Source: Oscillospiraceae bacterium (GTDB lineage Bacteria; Bacillota; Clostridia; Oscillospirales; Ruminococcaceae). From it: 64,000 nt of DNA. The stretch is taken from positions 248,001 through 312,000 of the forward strand of contig CABIZB010000002.1 of NCBI GenBank assembly GCA_902363145.1. Reading direction: 5' to 3'. Below are positions 53,206 to 62,524 of the stretch, piece by piece. The notes under the pieces are model-generated. The model saw only the letters and a list, made by a program, of their open reading frames with translations, had not been told where the DNA came from and did not search any database. The translations under genes and the position numbers were made by a program. The first letter of the stretch is position 1. Each line of letters opens with the position of its first letter.

Positions 53206-54658
53206 AATGAACATCTCCTTCCGAAGCAGCAGTCTCTGCGGCGGCTGACGTTTCGGCAGCTGTAGTTTCGGCAGCTGAAGTTTCAGCCGCTGAGGTCTCC
53301 CCGGCAGATGTTTCCGCACCCGCCTGCGTCTCAGATACCTCCGCAGCAGTCTCGGACGTTGCCTCAGTCTGCTCCGTGACGCTTGCAGGGGGATAAAGCT
53401 CCTCATCATCATTCTCCGCAACAGTTACAACTTCGTCCGAATTGGCCATATAGGCCGCTGTATCAACACCCTCAATGATAATGTCATCGTAAACGCAGAC
53501 ATAGCTCTCATCGGAGGTGATGCGTGACAATATATAATCGTTGTCTTCAAAAATAGTATCGACCTTTTTGAAAAGCACTCTCTGTCCCCAAAGGACATAG
53601 CAACCCTTTTCGTTGTTCTTGTTAAAGCGCAGAGCTTCTCTGGGAACTCTTATTCCCTCAAAGTCGTTAAGAGTCATCTCGACCCTTTCAACACGCTTCT
53701 GAACAAGGTCATAGGTCATCTCGTCGCAGCGGAGTATGAGCACCCATTCCGACGGATCGTCCGTAGGTTCAAGGGATTCTATCACCGCAGTGACCGTATC
53801 GGGGGTGGAAGCAAAGCTGAGCTTTACCGAATCTCCGGGGTTATAAACGCTGTCGGAGTTGTCGATAATGCCTGCAATCTTCCAGTTATAGCCCTTTATG
53901 AGCTTTCCTATCTCGTTTTTGCTCCTGCCTGCCCTCATGGACTTTTCGTTTGCTATAACGTCCTTGATAACGTCGGCAGTGATGTCGGACGTATCGTCAA
54001 GGTTCAGCTTTTTCTCATAGCCGTCGGTGTAGCTTACAAAATATCCCGAGTCATCGGAGGTGATAGCCTTTTTGTATGTTTTTCTGTTCTTCATCAGCTC
54101 GTCTATCTGAAGCTCCAGCGAGGCGATACGGTCATCATAACCGTCCTCCTGCTTTACGGATATCTGATAGATGCTCATGAGCGTCAGCAGGTCATCACGG
54201 CTGCTTTTTATATCCGAAACGTCCTTTTTCGCCAGCTGCGTTGCCAAAGTCTGGTACTTCTCGCTGATAAGCGACGAAATAAAATCAGGCTGGGCAGTAA
54301 GAACCGTTCCGGGATTCTGGGCGGCTTTCAGCAGGTCGATCTCGTCGGAGATCTCCTGTATCCGCCTGTTGGTCTCTATATCGGACTCATTGGCATAAAC
54401 ATATGCCACAATAGAGCCGTTTGCCACCTTGCCGCCGTCAGTCACGGGGTAGCTCAGCACGCCTGTATAGCTGCTGCGTATGACCGACTCGTTTCTGATA
54501 TACACCCCTCGGAAGGACACCTTGTCCGCAGAGGAATATATAACAGCCGTCTCGGTCCTGTAGTCCTCCTTGACTCCGGCATAGATCTGATAGCCCACCG
54601 TAGCCAGAACGAACAGCGCAAGTATCACCCCAAGAACACGCAAAACACCGTTTCCCAT
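53198..54658 (-). CDS. HlyD-like membrane protein of the ylm cluster
   Basis: 486-aa protein with one N-terminal membrane helix (VLGVILALFVLATVGYQIYA), a coiled-coil segment (ETNRRIQEISDEIDLLK, DRIASLELQIDELMKNR), and HlyD/secretion-adaptor-like barrel-sandwich parts (SYTGVLSYPVTDGGKVANGS, and YNPGDSVKLSF). The C-terminal 75 residues are low-complexity ETSAAETSAAETTAAETS repeats. No ABC transporter is nearby; similar proteins occur before ylmE in Clostridia, so an envelope or division role is likely. ATG 54658 is chosen over GTG 54664 because of its spacing to AAGGAG. Confidence 0.78.
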   Translation of the reverse strand: MGNGVLRVLGVILALFVLATVGYQIYAGVKEDYRTETAVIYSSADKVSFRGVYIRNESVIRSSYTGVLSYPVTDGGKVANGSIVAYVYANESDIETNRRIQEISDEIDLLKAAQNPGTVLTAQPDFISSLISEKYQTLATQLAKKDVSDIKSSRDDLLTLMSIYQISVKQEDGYDDRIASLELQIDELMKNRKTYKKAITSDDSGYFVSYTDGYEKKLNLDDTSDITADVIKDVIANEKSMRAGRSKNEIGKLIKGYNWKIAGIIDNSDSVYNPGDSVKLSFASTPDTVTAVIESLEPTDDPSEWVLILRCDEMTYDLVQKRVERVEMTLNDFEGIRVPREALRFNKNNEKGCYVLWGQRVLFKKVDTIFEDNDYILSRITSDESYVCVYDDIIIEGVDTAAYMANSDEVVTVAENDDEELYPPASVTEQTEATSETAAEVSETQAGAETSAGETSAAETSAAETTAAETSAAAETAASEGDVHFE

Positions 54659-54684
54659 TGGCACCTGCTCCTTCCGCTAAGGGA

Positions 54685-54924
54685 TCACTTGTTATCCTGC
54701 TCTGCGTCGAGGATAGAAATAGGCTTTGCGGGAACTATTGTAGAGATGGCGTGCTTGAAAACAAGCTCCTGCTTGCCGTCAGCGTCAATAATGACCGTGT
54801 AGCTGTCAAATCCCTTGACGATTCCCTTGAACTGGAATCCGTTTGTAAGGATACAGGTTATGGGAATACGGTCTTTTCTCGCCTGATTAAGGAAAACATC
54901 CTGTAAATTAAGCGCCTTGTTCAT
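54685..54924 (-). CDS. hfq: RNA chaperone Hfq
   Basis: 79-aa Sm-like protein that assists small RNA pairing. Sm1 motif [14 protein letters not shown] and Sm2 motif [14 protein letters not shown] are complete. ATG 54924 (MNKALNLQD) is chosen because AAAGGA is 8 nt before it; the upstream ATG overlaps this site. It lies about 117 nt after miaA, the usual miaA-hfq order. Confidence 0.95.
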   Translation of the reverse strand: MNKALNLQDVFLNQARKDRIPITCILTNGFQFKGIVKGFDSYTVIIDADGKQELVFKHAISTIVPAKPISILDAEQDNK

Positions 54925-55040
54925 TAAGATCATCCTTTCAGTTTTATCGTCCGCAGCGGTCGTCCGTTTACGGACGGGCTTATTTTCTATGTATTGTAAA
55001 GCCGTTCTGTAAGTGCATTTTTACACTCTTTTTAATTATA

Positions 55041-55985
55041 TCACATTATTTTCGATTTGGCTACTATATTCCCGCAATTTGCAATAATTCCGTCAAATTG
55101 TTGACTATTTGCGGTATCGACCCACGTAATTCGTACATCTCGACGAAACCATGTAAGCTGCCGTTTGGCGTATCTTCTGGTTTCCTGCTTTATCCTGTCA
55201 GCCGCTTCTTCAAGGGAACATTCCCCATTGAAATAGGGTATCAGCTCCTTGTAGCCGATGGCGTTGAAGGCTGTTTTCAGGTGGTAATTTTCATACACAC
55301 CCCTTGCTTCCTCCACAAGGCCTTCTTCAAGCATCTTATCCACACGCCTGTTTATCCTGTCGTATAATATTTCCCTGTCAAAGCAGGTGAGACCTATCAT
55401 ACACAACTCATAGGGGGAAGCCTTTTCACGGCTCTTCTCCCTGTTTTCCTCCCCCGTGCGGCCCGAGAGCATACACATCTCTATGGCTCTTATCACACGA
55501 ATGACGTTGTTGGGGTGTATCTTCTCCGCAGCCTCGGGGTCAAGCTCCGCAAGCTTTGCGTGCATATGCTCCTTGCCCATTTTTTCCGCTTCCGCCTCCA
55601 GCTTTTTTCTCAGGCTGTCGTCCGAAACGATATGGTCAAAGGAAATGTTGTCGATAAGAGAGTTGATATAAAGCCCCGTGCCGCCCGCAACTATGGGCAT
55701 TTTACCCTTGCTGCGGATATCTGCTATGCAGTCCCTTGCCATGCGGACATAGTCCGCCACGGAAAAGGGCTGATCGGGTTCAAGGAAATCTATCATATGA
55801 TGGGGAATGCCCATCATCTCCTCCGCCGTGGGCTTGGCAGTGGATATGGCAAGCCCCTTGTATATCTGCATGGAGTCGGCGGAGACCACCTCTCCGTCAT
55901 ACATCTGCGCCAGCCGCACAGCCACGGCAGTCTTGCCCGAAGCCGTAGGGCCGCAGACCACTATCAAAGGTATTTTTTCTTCCAT
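55041..55985 (-). CDS. miaA: tRNA dimethylallyltransferase
   Basis: 314-aa enzyme that adds a dimethylallyl group to A37 of tRNAs reading UNN codons. P-loop PLIVVCGPTASGKTAVAVRL at residue 7, catalytic DSMQIYKGLAISTAKPT near 37, and PNNVIRVIRAIEMCMLSG near 165. ATG 55985 follows GAGGTGG; a longer open frame overlaps the NUDIX gene. It is followed by hfq. Confidence 0.96.
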   Translation of the reverse strand: MEEKIPLIVVCGPTASGKTAVAVRLAQMYDGEVVSADSMQIYKGLAISTAKPTAEEMMGIPHHMIDFLEPDQPFSVADYVRMARDCIADIRSKGKMPIVAGGTGLYINSLIDNISFDHIVSDDSLRKKLEAEAEKMGKEHMHAKLAELDPEAAEKIHPNNVIRVIRAIEMCMLSGRTGEENREKSREKASPYELCMIGLTCFDREILYDRINRRVDKMLEEGLVEEARGVYENYHLKTAFNAIGYKELIPYFNGECSLEEAADRIKQETRRYAKRQLTWFRRDVRITWVDTANSQQFDGIIANCGNIVAKSKIM

Positions 55986-55992
55986 AGCCACC

Positions 55993-56451
55993 TCAGAATC
56001 CGTAAAGCCCGTATTTTCCCTCTTCAGCCGTGGGAGATACAAAGCTGTTTTTTTCAAGACAGGCAAAGCGCCCCTCAGCATAAGCCGAGAGCATCGCTCT
56101 GCTCATATTCGTTATATCGGGCCTTGCCGCAGCCTCTGCCGCCGTCAGGAGCAAAACCTCGCTGTTTTCATATCCGTCAGACCTTGGCTCGCCCGAAATA
56201 TGCTCCATTATAAACACGGCGCACCACCGTTCGGGACGCATTTCCAGTGCCGCAAGAAAACGTGCTTTGCACACAACGCCCGTTTCCTCGTATATCTCAC
56301 GCTCAACAGCCCTGTCAGGCATTTCGCCCTCCCTGACATATCCGCCGGGAACAAGTATCCTGCCCTTTGCCGTGCCGTAGGTGTGGCGCACAAGGAGTAT
56401 TTTCCCGCCTATTTCCACAATTCCGCATACCGCAAAATGCCTGCCGTTCAT
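55993..56451 (-). CDS. NUDIX hydrolase
   Basis: 152 aa. Nudix box: VPGGYVREGEMPDRAVEREI and YEETGV near residue 40, complete with REIYEE. Conserved strands HFAVCGIVEIGGKILLVRH and RWCAVFIMEHISGEP. The substrate is unknown. It is between mutL and miaA, with gaps of 10 and 7 nt, so it is part of the mutL-miaA operon. Confidence 0.88.
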   Translation of the reverse strand: MNGRHFAVCGIVEIGGKILLVRHTYGTAKGRILVPGGYVREGEMPDRAVEREIYEETGVVCKARFLAALEMRPERWCAVFIMEHISGEPRSDGYENSEVLLLTAAEAAARPDITNMSRAMLSAYAEGRFACLEKNSFVSPTAEEGKYGLYGF

Positions 56452-56461
56452 GGCACACCTC

Positions 56462-58645
56462 TTATACTATTCGTTTGAACTGCTTTTCAAGCTCTCTCTT
56501 GGTGAGCTTGAACATAACAGGTCTGCCGTGGGGGCAGTATCTTATGCGCTCGTCCTCCAGTATCTGACCGATAAGGGATTTAAGCTCATCAAGCCCCGTG
56601 ATGTCGTTTGCCTTGATAGCTCCCCTGCACGCCATGGTGTGATACATATCGTCCAGTATCTCAGGCAGCGGATCATGCCTGTGGGCGGCAAAGTTCTGGG
56701 CAAGCTCGGAAACTATGTCCGATGCGTCGTTTTTGTCCAGCATGGAAGGTATGCCCTTTATAAGCACCTTGGGAGCTTCAAGCGGCTCTATCTCAAAGCC
56801 GCAGTCGGCGCATACACGGAGATTTTTCACCAGTGCATCATACTCGCCGTAGTCCAGCAGCAGCTCTTCGGGAACAAGGAGCATCTGAGCCGTCAGGTCT
56901 TCCCGGCCCGTTCTCAGGCGCTCGAAACGGATACGCTCATGGGCAGCATGCTTGTCAACGATAAGTATGCCGTCCTCTGTCTCCGCAATGGCATAGTTCT
57001 TGAACGCCTCACCGATAATGCGGAAATATGTTTCCTTGGGCTCGGGCTTTTCTTCCTTTTCCTCTGGCTGAGGCTTGTTTTCAAACGCCCGGGCATTTAT
57101 GTACTTGAAATCCTTTTTAGGCTCTTCGGAAGTAAGGCTGTCAAGAACGCCCTCGCTTTCCGTGCCGTATCCGCTCTGGAGATGCTCGGATATATCCGTC
57201 TTTTCATTTTCACTGCTCTGTGCAGTCTCGGGAACATCTGCAGCAGGCTCGGGTATATTTTCAGGCTCAGGCACAGCTTCCGCAGGAGCTTGTGGCTGCT
57301 CCGGAACGCTCTGTTCGGTCATCGGGCGAACTCCCCAGCTTGCCTCTGCCTTTTCCACAGCTTCCGCCATGCGCTGCTCCGCAGTTTTGTCGCTCTTTCC
57401 CGCAAAATCTCTGGGGATATCGTCTATCCTCGTCTCGTGATGATACTCCTCGCTCTGCTTTACGGCAAGAATATTTTCACGCCTTGCGGACTGGTCCTTG
57501 CTTATGACCCGGACAGGCTTTATATCCTGCGTGAATTTTGACTTTGAAGTGTCCTCCAGCACTGTCTGAACAGGCTTGGGAGGATCCTTGAACATGGGCA
57601 TTGCATAGTCCGCTTCCGTTTTTTCACGGGCGGGAATTTTCATTTCCACAGGCTTTGTGTCAAGCATGATAGCGTTCTTTACCGCAAAATAAACAGCCTC
57701 GTAGATCAGCTTTTCGTCCGAAAAACGGACTTCCACCTTTGCGGGGTGAACGTTAACATCAACAGTCTGGGGCGGAACGTCCAGAAACAGCACGCAGGCA
57801 GGGAACTTGCCCTCCATAATGTTGTTGCGGTAAGCCTCTTCAAGAGCGCTCATGCCCGTAAGGCTCTTTACATATCTTCCGTTGATGAAAAAGTGCTGCA
57901 TGGTTCGGTTTTTCCGTCCCCATATGGGCTTTACGGTGTAGCCGTAAACATGAATGCCGCCAAGAGTATAGTCAACAGGAATAAGTGACGCTGCAAACTC
58001 CTTGCCGAAAACGGAATACACCGCCGAAAACAACCTGCTGTCGCCGGGAGTAAAAAGCTCCTGCTTGTTGTCACGGATAAACCTGAATGATATTTCCGAG
58101 TGTGAAACGGCTATCTTGCTGACTATCGCCGCAATGGCATTACCCTCGTACTTGTCCTTTTTCAGGAATTTAAGGCGTGCGGGAACGTTGTAGAAAATAT
58201 CACGGACGATTATTGTGGTTCCCTGCTGGCAGCCGGTTCTCTCGTGCACCTGCTCCTCGGTGCCGTTTATCACATAATGAGTGCCGTACTCCTCGCCCTC
58301 CTGGCGTGTGAGCACCTCACACTTTGCCACGGCGCACACCGAAGCCAGCGCCTCGCCTCTGAACCCAAGCGTCATTATCCTGTTAAGGTCATCCTTAACG
58401 TTCAGCTTGCTTGTGGCATGGCGCAGAAACGCCGTGGGAACGTCCTCAAAGCTCATGCCGCAGCCGTTGTCCGTGATGCGGATATATGATATTCCGCCCT
58501 GCTTTATCTCAACGGTTATGGCGGAAGCTCCGCTGTCTATTGAATTTTCCACCAGCTCCTTGATAACAGAGCTTGGGCGCTCAATTACCTCGCCTGCGGC
58601 AATAAGCTCCGCCAGCTCCTTATCAAGTACGTGTACCTTTGGCAT
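56462..58645 (-). CDS. mutL: DNA mismatch repair protein MutL
   Basis: 727 aa. GHKL ATPase motifs: ELVENSIDSGASAI near 30, ITDNGCGM near 58, and MTLGFRGEALASV near 92. The central linker (380-520) is rich in E, P and A. The C-terminal domain carries a variant endonuclease motif VDKHAAHERIRFE (canonical DQHAxxExxxxE, Q to K), plus ACRGAIKAND and CPHGRPV, so this is probably the nicking MutL type used where MutH is absent. The gene pair mutS-mutL is split by mobile repeats. Confidence 0.95.
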   Translation of the reverse strand: MPKVHVLDKELAELIAAGEVIERPSSVIKELVENSIDSGASAITVEIKQGGISYIRITDNGCGMSFEDVPTAFLRHATSKLNVKDDLNRIMTLGFRGEALASVCAVAKCEVLTRQEGEEYGTHYVINGTEEQVHERTGCQQGTTIIVRDIFYNVPARLKFLKKDKYEGNAIAAIVSKIAVSHSEISFRFIRDNKQELFTPGDSRLFSAVYSVFGKEFAASLIPVDYTLGGIHVYGYTVKPIWGRKNRTMQHFFINGRYVKSLTGMSALEEAYRNNIMEGKFPACVLFLDVPPQTVDVNVHPAKVEVRFSDEKLIYEAVYFAVKNAIMLDTKPVEMKIPAREKTEADYAMPMFKDPPKPVQTVLEDTSKSKFTQDIKPVRVISKDQSARRENILAVKQSEEYHHETRIDDIPRDFAGKSDKTAEQRMAEAVEKAEASWGVRPMTEQSVPEQPQAPAEAVPEPENIPEPAADVPETAQSSENEKTDISEHLQSGYGTESEGVLDSLTSEEPKKDFKYINARAFENKPQPEEKEEKPEPKETYFRIIGEAFKNYAIAETEDGILIVDKHAAHERIRFERLRTGREDLTAQMLLVPEELLLDYGEYDALVKNLRVCADCGFEIEPLEAPKVLIKGIPSMLDKNDASDIVSELAQNFAAHRHDPLPEILDDMYHTMACRGAIKANDITGLDELKSLIGQILEDERIRYCPHGRPVMFKLTKRELEKQFKRIV

Positions 58646-58772
58646 TTTACTTTCAGCTCCATTCGCCTGTTTTTGGGGTGAAATATATCTTCCGACAAAT
58701 GTTTTGTGAATAAATTCTCATATGCGGCTATATTTCTTTGATTAAAAATAATAAATCGGGTTTTATTTATCT

Positions 58773-58976
58773 TTACATATAATAATCATATTCATTCAAA
58801 TTTAACCAAAACCCATAATTCATATACAATGATTTCCCCATTTCAGAGGGATTCAGCATAACTTTTCCAATTTGATGTTCTTTCGCATACGTTATTGCAC
58901 AATTCAGTAATTTTCTTGCAATTTCCTTGTTTCGATAGGCGGGAACAACATACATATTCATAAGCCGAGCGACCTT
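58773..58976 (-). pseudogene. 5'-truncated GNAT acetyltransferase
   Basis: Only the C-terminal part remains: VARLMNMYVVPAYRNKEIAR (acetyl-CoA motif A, NKEIA in place of the usual R/Q-GxG/A) and SLYMNYGFWLNLNEY at the end. The homology runs up to the boundary of mobile element copy 3 at 58977, and the frame reaches a stop codon within that element. Roughly the first 80-90 residues of a typical GNAT are missing. The ATG at 58961 is not a native start. It lies between mutS and mutL. Confidence 0.75.
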
Positions 58977-58977
58977 A

Positions 58978-59077
58978 TACTAATCACCAATAGAACTATA
59001 GACAAAAAATCATCACATAATCCATATACGCAAGATTATGCTCGATTTTTTGTATAGTTTTTAATTGGTGCTTAGTA
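58978..59077 (+). mobile_element. 100-bp foldback MITE-like element, copy 3
   Basis: Same ends (TACTAATCACC, GGTGCTTAGTA) and length as copy 2, with three base differences. It stands at the break point of the truncated GNAT gene. A second, unrelated foldback element starts 9 bp later. Confidence 0.87.
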
Positions 59078-59085
59078 TTACCGTT

Positions 59086-59256
59086 TATAAGAACCTGTCT
59101 TCATAAGAAATGTGTGCGGATTTTCGAGCATAATTTTGTTGCAGAGTAGGCAAAAATCCGCAGGCGGGCTTTCGCCCGGCAAGGATTTTTAACGCAGTCT
59201 GCAGCAAAATTTGCCGAAAAGACGTGCGCATATGCTTGTGAAGACGGGTTCTTATA
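59086..59256. repeat. 171-bp foldback element with GC-rich core
   Basis: Outer ends TATAAGAACC...GTCTTCA pair with the inverted TGAAGAC...GGTTCTTATA; inner arms AAAAATCC and GGATTTTT flank a core GCAGGCGGGCTTTCGCCCGG. The entire unit would fold as one long hairpin. The core is shared with the element at 63692. It fills the gap between mutS and copy 3; no gene is visible in it. Confidence 0.75.
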
Positions 59257-59313
59257 TCATTGCCGCTTACCAAGCTGCATATAGATTTTCTCAAAATTTC
59301 TCAACACGCCGCA

Positions 59314-61920
59314 TTATTTCAGCATATCGCATATCTCCTGCAAAAACAGCTTTGCGTCCGCAGGGGAAAATTCATCGGGATTGGTTTTTCTGAGCCTTGA
59401 CAGCACCTCTTCATCATTCAGCGCACCGAAGGATATCTGTCCGTCGGCAGAAGCTTTCCTGCCCTCCGCCTTTTCCCTTTCCATCTCGGAAAGTATCTCC
59501 TTTGCACGGTTGATGACGTTCTTGGGCAGTCCCGCAAGCTTTGCTACCTCAATGCCGTAGCTGTCGTCAACGCCGCCCTCAACTATCTTGCGCAAAAACT
59601 TGATGCTGTCGCCGTATTTCTTGACCGCAACGCTGTAGTTCTTCACGCCGTCCACACGTCCCTCCAGCCCGATAAGCTCATGGTAATGTGTGGCAAACAT
59701 GGTCTTGCAGCCTATCTTTCTGGTGTTGGCAATATGCTCTGCCACAGCCGTTGCAATGCTTATTCCGTCAAATGTGGAGGTACCTCTGCCCACCTCGTCA
59801 AGGATAACAAGGCTCTGCTTGGTTGCATGCTTTAAGATGTCCGCCACCTCGCTCATCTCCACCATAAACGTGGACTGACCTGCCGTAAGGTCATCAGATG
59901 CACCCACACGGGTGAATATGCGGTCAACTATGGATATCTTTGCATAATCCGCAGGCACAAAGCAGCCTATCTGAGCCATCAGCACGATAAGTGCAGTCTG
60001 GCGCATATATGTGGATTTACCCGACATATTGGGGCCTGTGATAACAGCCATTCGGCGGGACGATGTGTCAAGATAAGTGTCATTCGGCACATAAAGCTCG
60101 TCCGTCATAAGCTCCACCACAGGGTGACGGCCGCCCTTTATGTCAATAACGCCGTCAATGGCAATGTCGGGCTTTACATATCTGTTGCGCATGGAAACGT
60201 CCGCAAAGGAGCAGAGCACATCAAGGGCAGCCACTGCCTGAGCGGTCTCCTGCACCTCTGCAAGCTTTGATGCGATAAAGTCACGAACCTCCGCAAAAAT
60301 CTCCGCCTCCAGCACAAGTACGTGCTCGCTGGCACCTGATATCTCTTCCTCAGCCTTTTTCAGCTCGTCGGTGATAAAGCGCTCGGCATTCGCAAGGGTC
60401 TGCTTTCTTATGTACTCCGCAGGCACCAGGTCATAGTAGGACTTTGTTACCTCGATATAATATCCGAACACCCTGTTGTAGCCTATTTTCAGGTTCTTTA
60501 TGCCGGTGCGTTCCTTTTCCTTGTTCTCGATATCGTCAATAATGCTCTTTCCGTTCTTGATGATGTTCCTCAGCCTGTCAAGCTCGGGATTGAAGCCGTC
60601 CTTGATAACTCCGCCGTCTTTGAGCAGCGGAGGGGGATCGTCATTTATCGCATTGCCCACAAGGGTGGATATCTCGCTCAGTTCATGGATCTTTCCGCAA
60701 AGACCCCTTATAAGAGAAGTCCTGCAGTCAGCCAGCAGATGCTTGATGTCGGGCATTTTAAGTGCCGTCTGAGCCAGAGCTTTAAGGTCACGGGGATTTG
60801 CGGTCTTGTACATGACCCTTGTCATAAGGCGTTCCAGGTCATACACGCCGTCCAGAGCATCGCCCAGCTGGGAGAGCCTTATCATGTCCGATGTCAGCTC
60901 CTCAACAGCGTCCAGTCTGTCGATGATAGCCGCAGGCTTTATGAGGGGCTGCTCGATGTATGATTTCAGCAGGCGCTTGCCCATAGATGTCTTTGTGCGG
61001 TCAAGCACCCAAAGCAGACTTCCGCGCTTTTCTTTGTTGCGCATAGTCTCGCACAGCTCAAGGTTGCGCCTTGCGGTAAGGTCAAGCTCCATGAAGCGCT
61101 TGTCGGAATAGGTCTGTATCTCGGTAAATCTGCCCACAGCCGCCCTCTGGGTGTCGCTGATGTAGTAGAAAAGTCCGCACAGCACAGCCACGGCGCAGGT
61201 ATCCTTTTCGTCGATGCCGATATCGGTGAAGCTGTCCGCTGAGAACTGCTTTAAAAGCACGTCCGAATGAACGGGAGAGAAATCCTCCTCTTTCATTACG
61301 GTAACGCCCAGATTCATTCTTGTGCGGATAAACTCCCTTACCTCGGTCATGTCCGCAGCCTCGGCGTTAAAGAGCAGCTCCGCAGGGGAAAAGCGTGATA
61401 TCTCGTTGATAAGCGCTTCGGTAAGCTCGGGAGCAGTCTTGTCCTTATGGGTAAAAAGCTCCGCCGTGCCTGTGGAGATGTCCGCAAAGCTTATAGCCGC
61501 ATTGCCCTCATGAACGTAAAGCGCACCTATGAAATTGTTTTTTGAATCATCAAGGAGATTGCTTTCGGTGAGGGTACCGGGAGTGACGATTCGTATAACG
61601 TCACGCTTGACGATGCCCTTTGCAAGCTTTGGGTCCTCCATCTGCTCGCAGATAGCCACCCTGAAGCCTAAGTCGATAAGCTTTTTTATGTATATCTCGG
61701 CGCTGTGATAGGGAATGCCGCACATAGGCGCACGCTCCGCCTGACCGCAGTCCCTGCCCGTAAGGGTAAGCTCCAGCGCTCTGGAAACGGTAACGGCATC
61801 ATCGAAAAACATTTCATAAAAGTCTCCCAGACGGAAGAACACGATATGGTCGGGGTACTTGTCCTTTACCTCGAAATACTGCATCATCATGGGTGAAAGA
61901 CTGCTGCGGTCAACATTCAT
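59314..61920 (-). CDS. mutS: DNA mismatch repair protein MutS
   Basis: 868-aa mismatch-recognition ATPase. The mismatch-binding motif is VFFRLGDFYEMFFDDAV near residue 25, Walker A ITGPNMSGKSTYMRQTAL near 610, Walker B LVILDEVGRGTSTFDGIS near 690, and the FATHYHELIGLE signature near 725. Full length. The ribosome site AAGGAAGGAG is about 11 nt from ATG 61920. The next gene in the conserved order, mutL, is separated by about 670 bp holding two repeats and a broken gene. Confidence 0.96.
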   Translation of the reverse strand: MNVDRSSLSPMMMQYFEVKDKYPDHIVFFRLGDFYEMFFDDAVTVSRALELTLTGRDCGQAERAPMCGIPYHSAEIYIKKLIDLGFRVAICEQMEDPKLAKGIVKRDVIRIVTPGTLTESNLLDDSKNNFIGALYVHEGNAAISFADISTGTAELFTHKDKTAPELTEALINEISRFSPAELLFNAEAADMTEVREFIRTRMNLGVTVMKEEDFSPVHSDVLLKQFSADSFTDIGIDEKDTCAVAVLCGLFYYISDTQRAAVGRFTEIQTYSDKRFMELDLTARRNLELCETMRNKEKRGSLLWVLDRTKTSMGKRLLKSYIEQPLIKPAAIIDRLDAVEELTSDMIRLSQLGDALDGVYDLERLMTRVMYKTANPRDLKALAQTALKMPDIKHLLADCRTSLIRGLCGKIHELSEISTLVGNAINDDPPPLLKDGGVIKDGFNPELDRLRNIIKNGKSIIDDIENKEKERTGIKNLKIGYNRVFGYYIEVTKSYYDLVPAEYIRKQTLANAERFITDELKKAEEEISGASEHVLVLEAEIFAEVRDFIASKLAEVQETAQAVAALDVLCSFADVSMRNRYVKPDIAIDGVIDIKGGRHPVVELMTDELYVPNDTYLDTSSRRMAVITGPNMSGKSTYMRQTALIVLMAQIGCFVPADYAKISIVDRIFTRVGASDDLTAGQSTFMVEMSEVADILKHATKQSLVILDEVGRGTSTFDGISIATAVAEHIANTRKIGCKTMFATHYHELIGLEGRVDGVKNYSVAVKKYGDSIKFLRKIVEGGVDDSYGIEVAKLAGLPKNVINRAKEILSEMEREKAEGRKASADGQISFGALNDEEVLSRLRKTNPDEFSPADAKLFLQEICDMLK

Positions 61921-61949
61921 GGATAATAAAGCTCCTTCCTTTATTATTG

Positions 61950-61984
61950 CAAAAGAAGCAAGGCGGAAAAGTCACCTTGCTTCT
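61950..61984 (-). terminator. Hairpin between ylbF and mutS
   Basis: AGAAGCAAGG at 61954-61963 pairs with CCTTGCTTCT at 61975-61984; on the minus strand TTTTGC follows. It may end the ylbF transcript or let partial read-through into mutS. Confidence 0.65.
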
Positions 61985-61997
61985 CGGAATTTCATTA

Positions 61998-62408
61998 TCA
62001 GTGGCAGCCGCCGCAGGTAGAGCAGCTTCCGCCGCAGGTGTGTGGTGCAGTCTCGGGGCAGGTCATGGGGTCATCGCCGTTGGCAGCGCTTGTGACGATG
62101 AAGTTGATGCTTTCCAGAATGCCGTCCATCTCAGCCTTTGCAGCCTCGAATGCGATCATCTTGGGATTGCTTACCACCTGAGAATAAAGTGCGTTCAGCT
62201 CATTGTTGAGAGCAGTGATGGCATTGGTGTCCTTCTCAGCCTTGCCCATCTCGGTGTTAAGGTCCATTCTCTTTGCGTGGAATTCCATTATCTGCTTCTG
62301 AAGCTCCTCGTCCTTGTCGTTTGCGAGCTTAGCAGCAGTGTACTGAATATATCTGGGGTCAGCCTGGAGAGCCTTTCCCAGTTCTCTTGCAGCTTCAATT
62401 ACGTTCAT
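61998..62408 (-). CDS. YlbF/YmcA family protein
   Basis: 136-aa helical protein (EAARELGKALQADPRYIQYT, LNTEMGKAEKDTNAITALNN) with a cysteine-rich C-terminus CPETAPHTCGGSCSTCGGCH. In Bacillus, YlbF and YmcA (with YaaT) form an FeS complex needed for RNase Y function, competence, biofilm and sporulation, and ymcA lies beside mutS-mutL. The position here matches that arrangement. The Cys-rich tail could bind a metal cluster. Promoter is perfect consensus. Confidence 0.85.
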   Translation of the reverse strand: MNVIEAARELGKALQADPRYIQYTAAKLANDKDEELQKQIMEFHAKRMDLNTEMGKAEKDTNAITALNNELNALYSQVVSNPKMIAFEAAKAEMDGILESINFIVTSAANGDDPMTCPETAPHTCGGSCSTCGGCH

Positions 62409-62487
62409 TATTTTTTACCAGCCTTTCATTTATAAAGCCATGCCGCCTATGGGCAAAGCTGCTTTTATTTTCTGAGAAATAATATTT

Positions 62488-62516
62488 ATTATACCATAAA
62501 CCTCTTTTTTTGTCAA
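62488..62516 (-). promoter_or_regulatory. Consensus promoter of the ylbF-mutS unit
   Basis: Minus strand TTGACA (complement of 62511-62516), 17-nt spacer, TATAAT (complement of 62488-62493). Confidence 0.85.
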
Positions 62517-62524
62517 TCATAACA

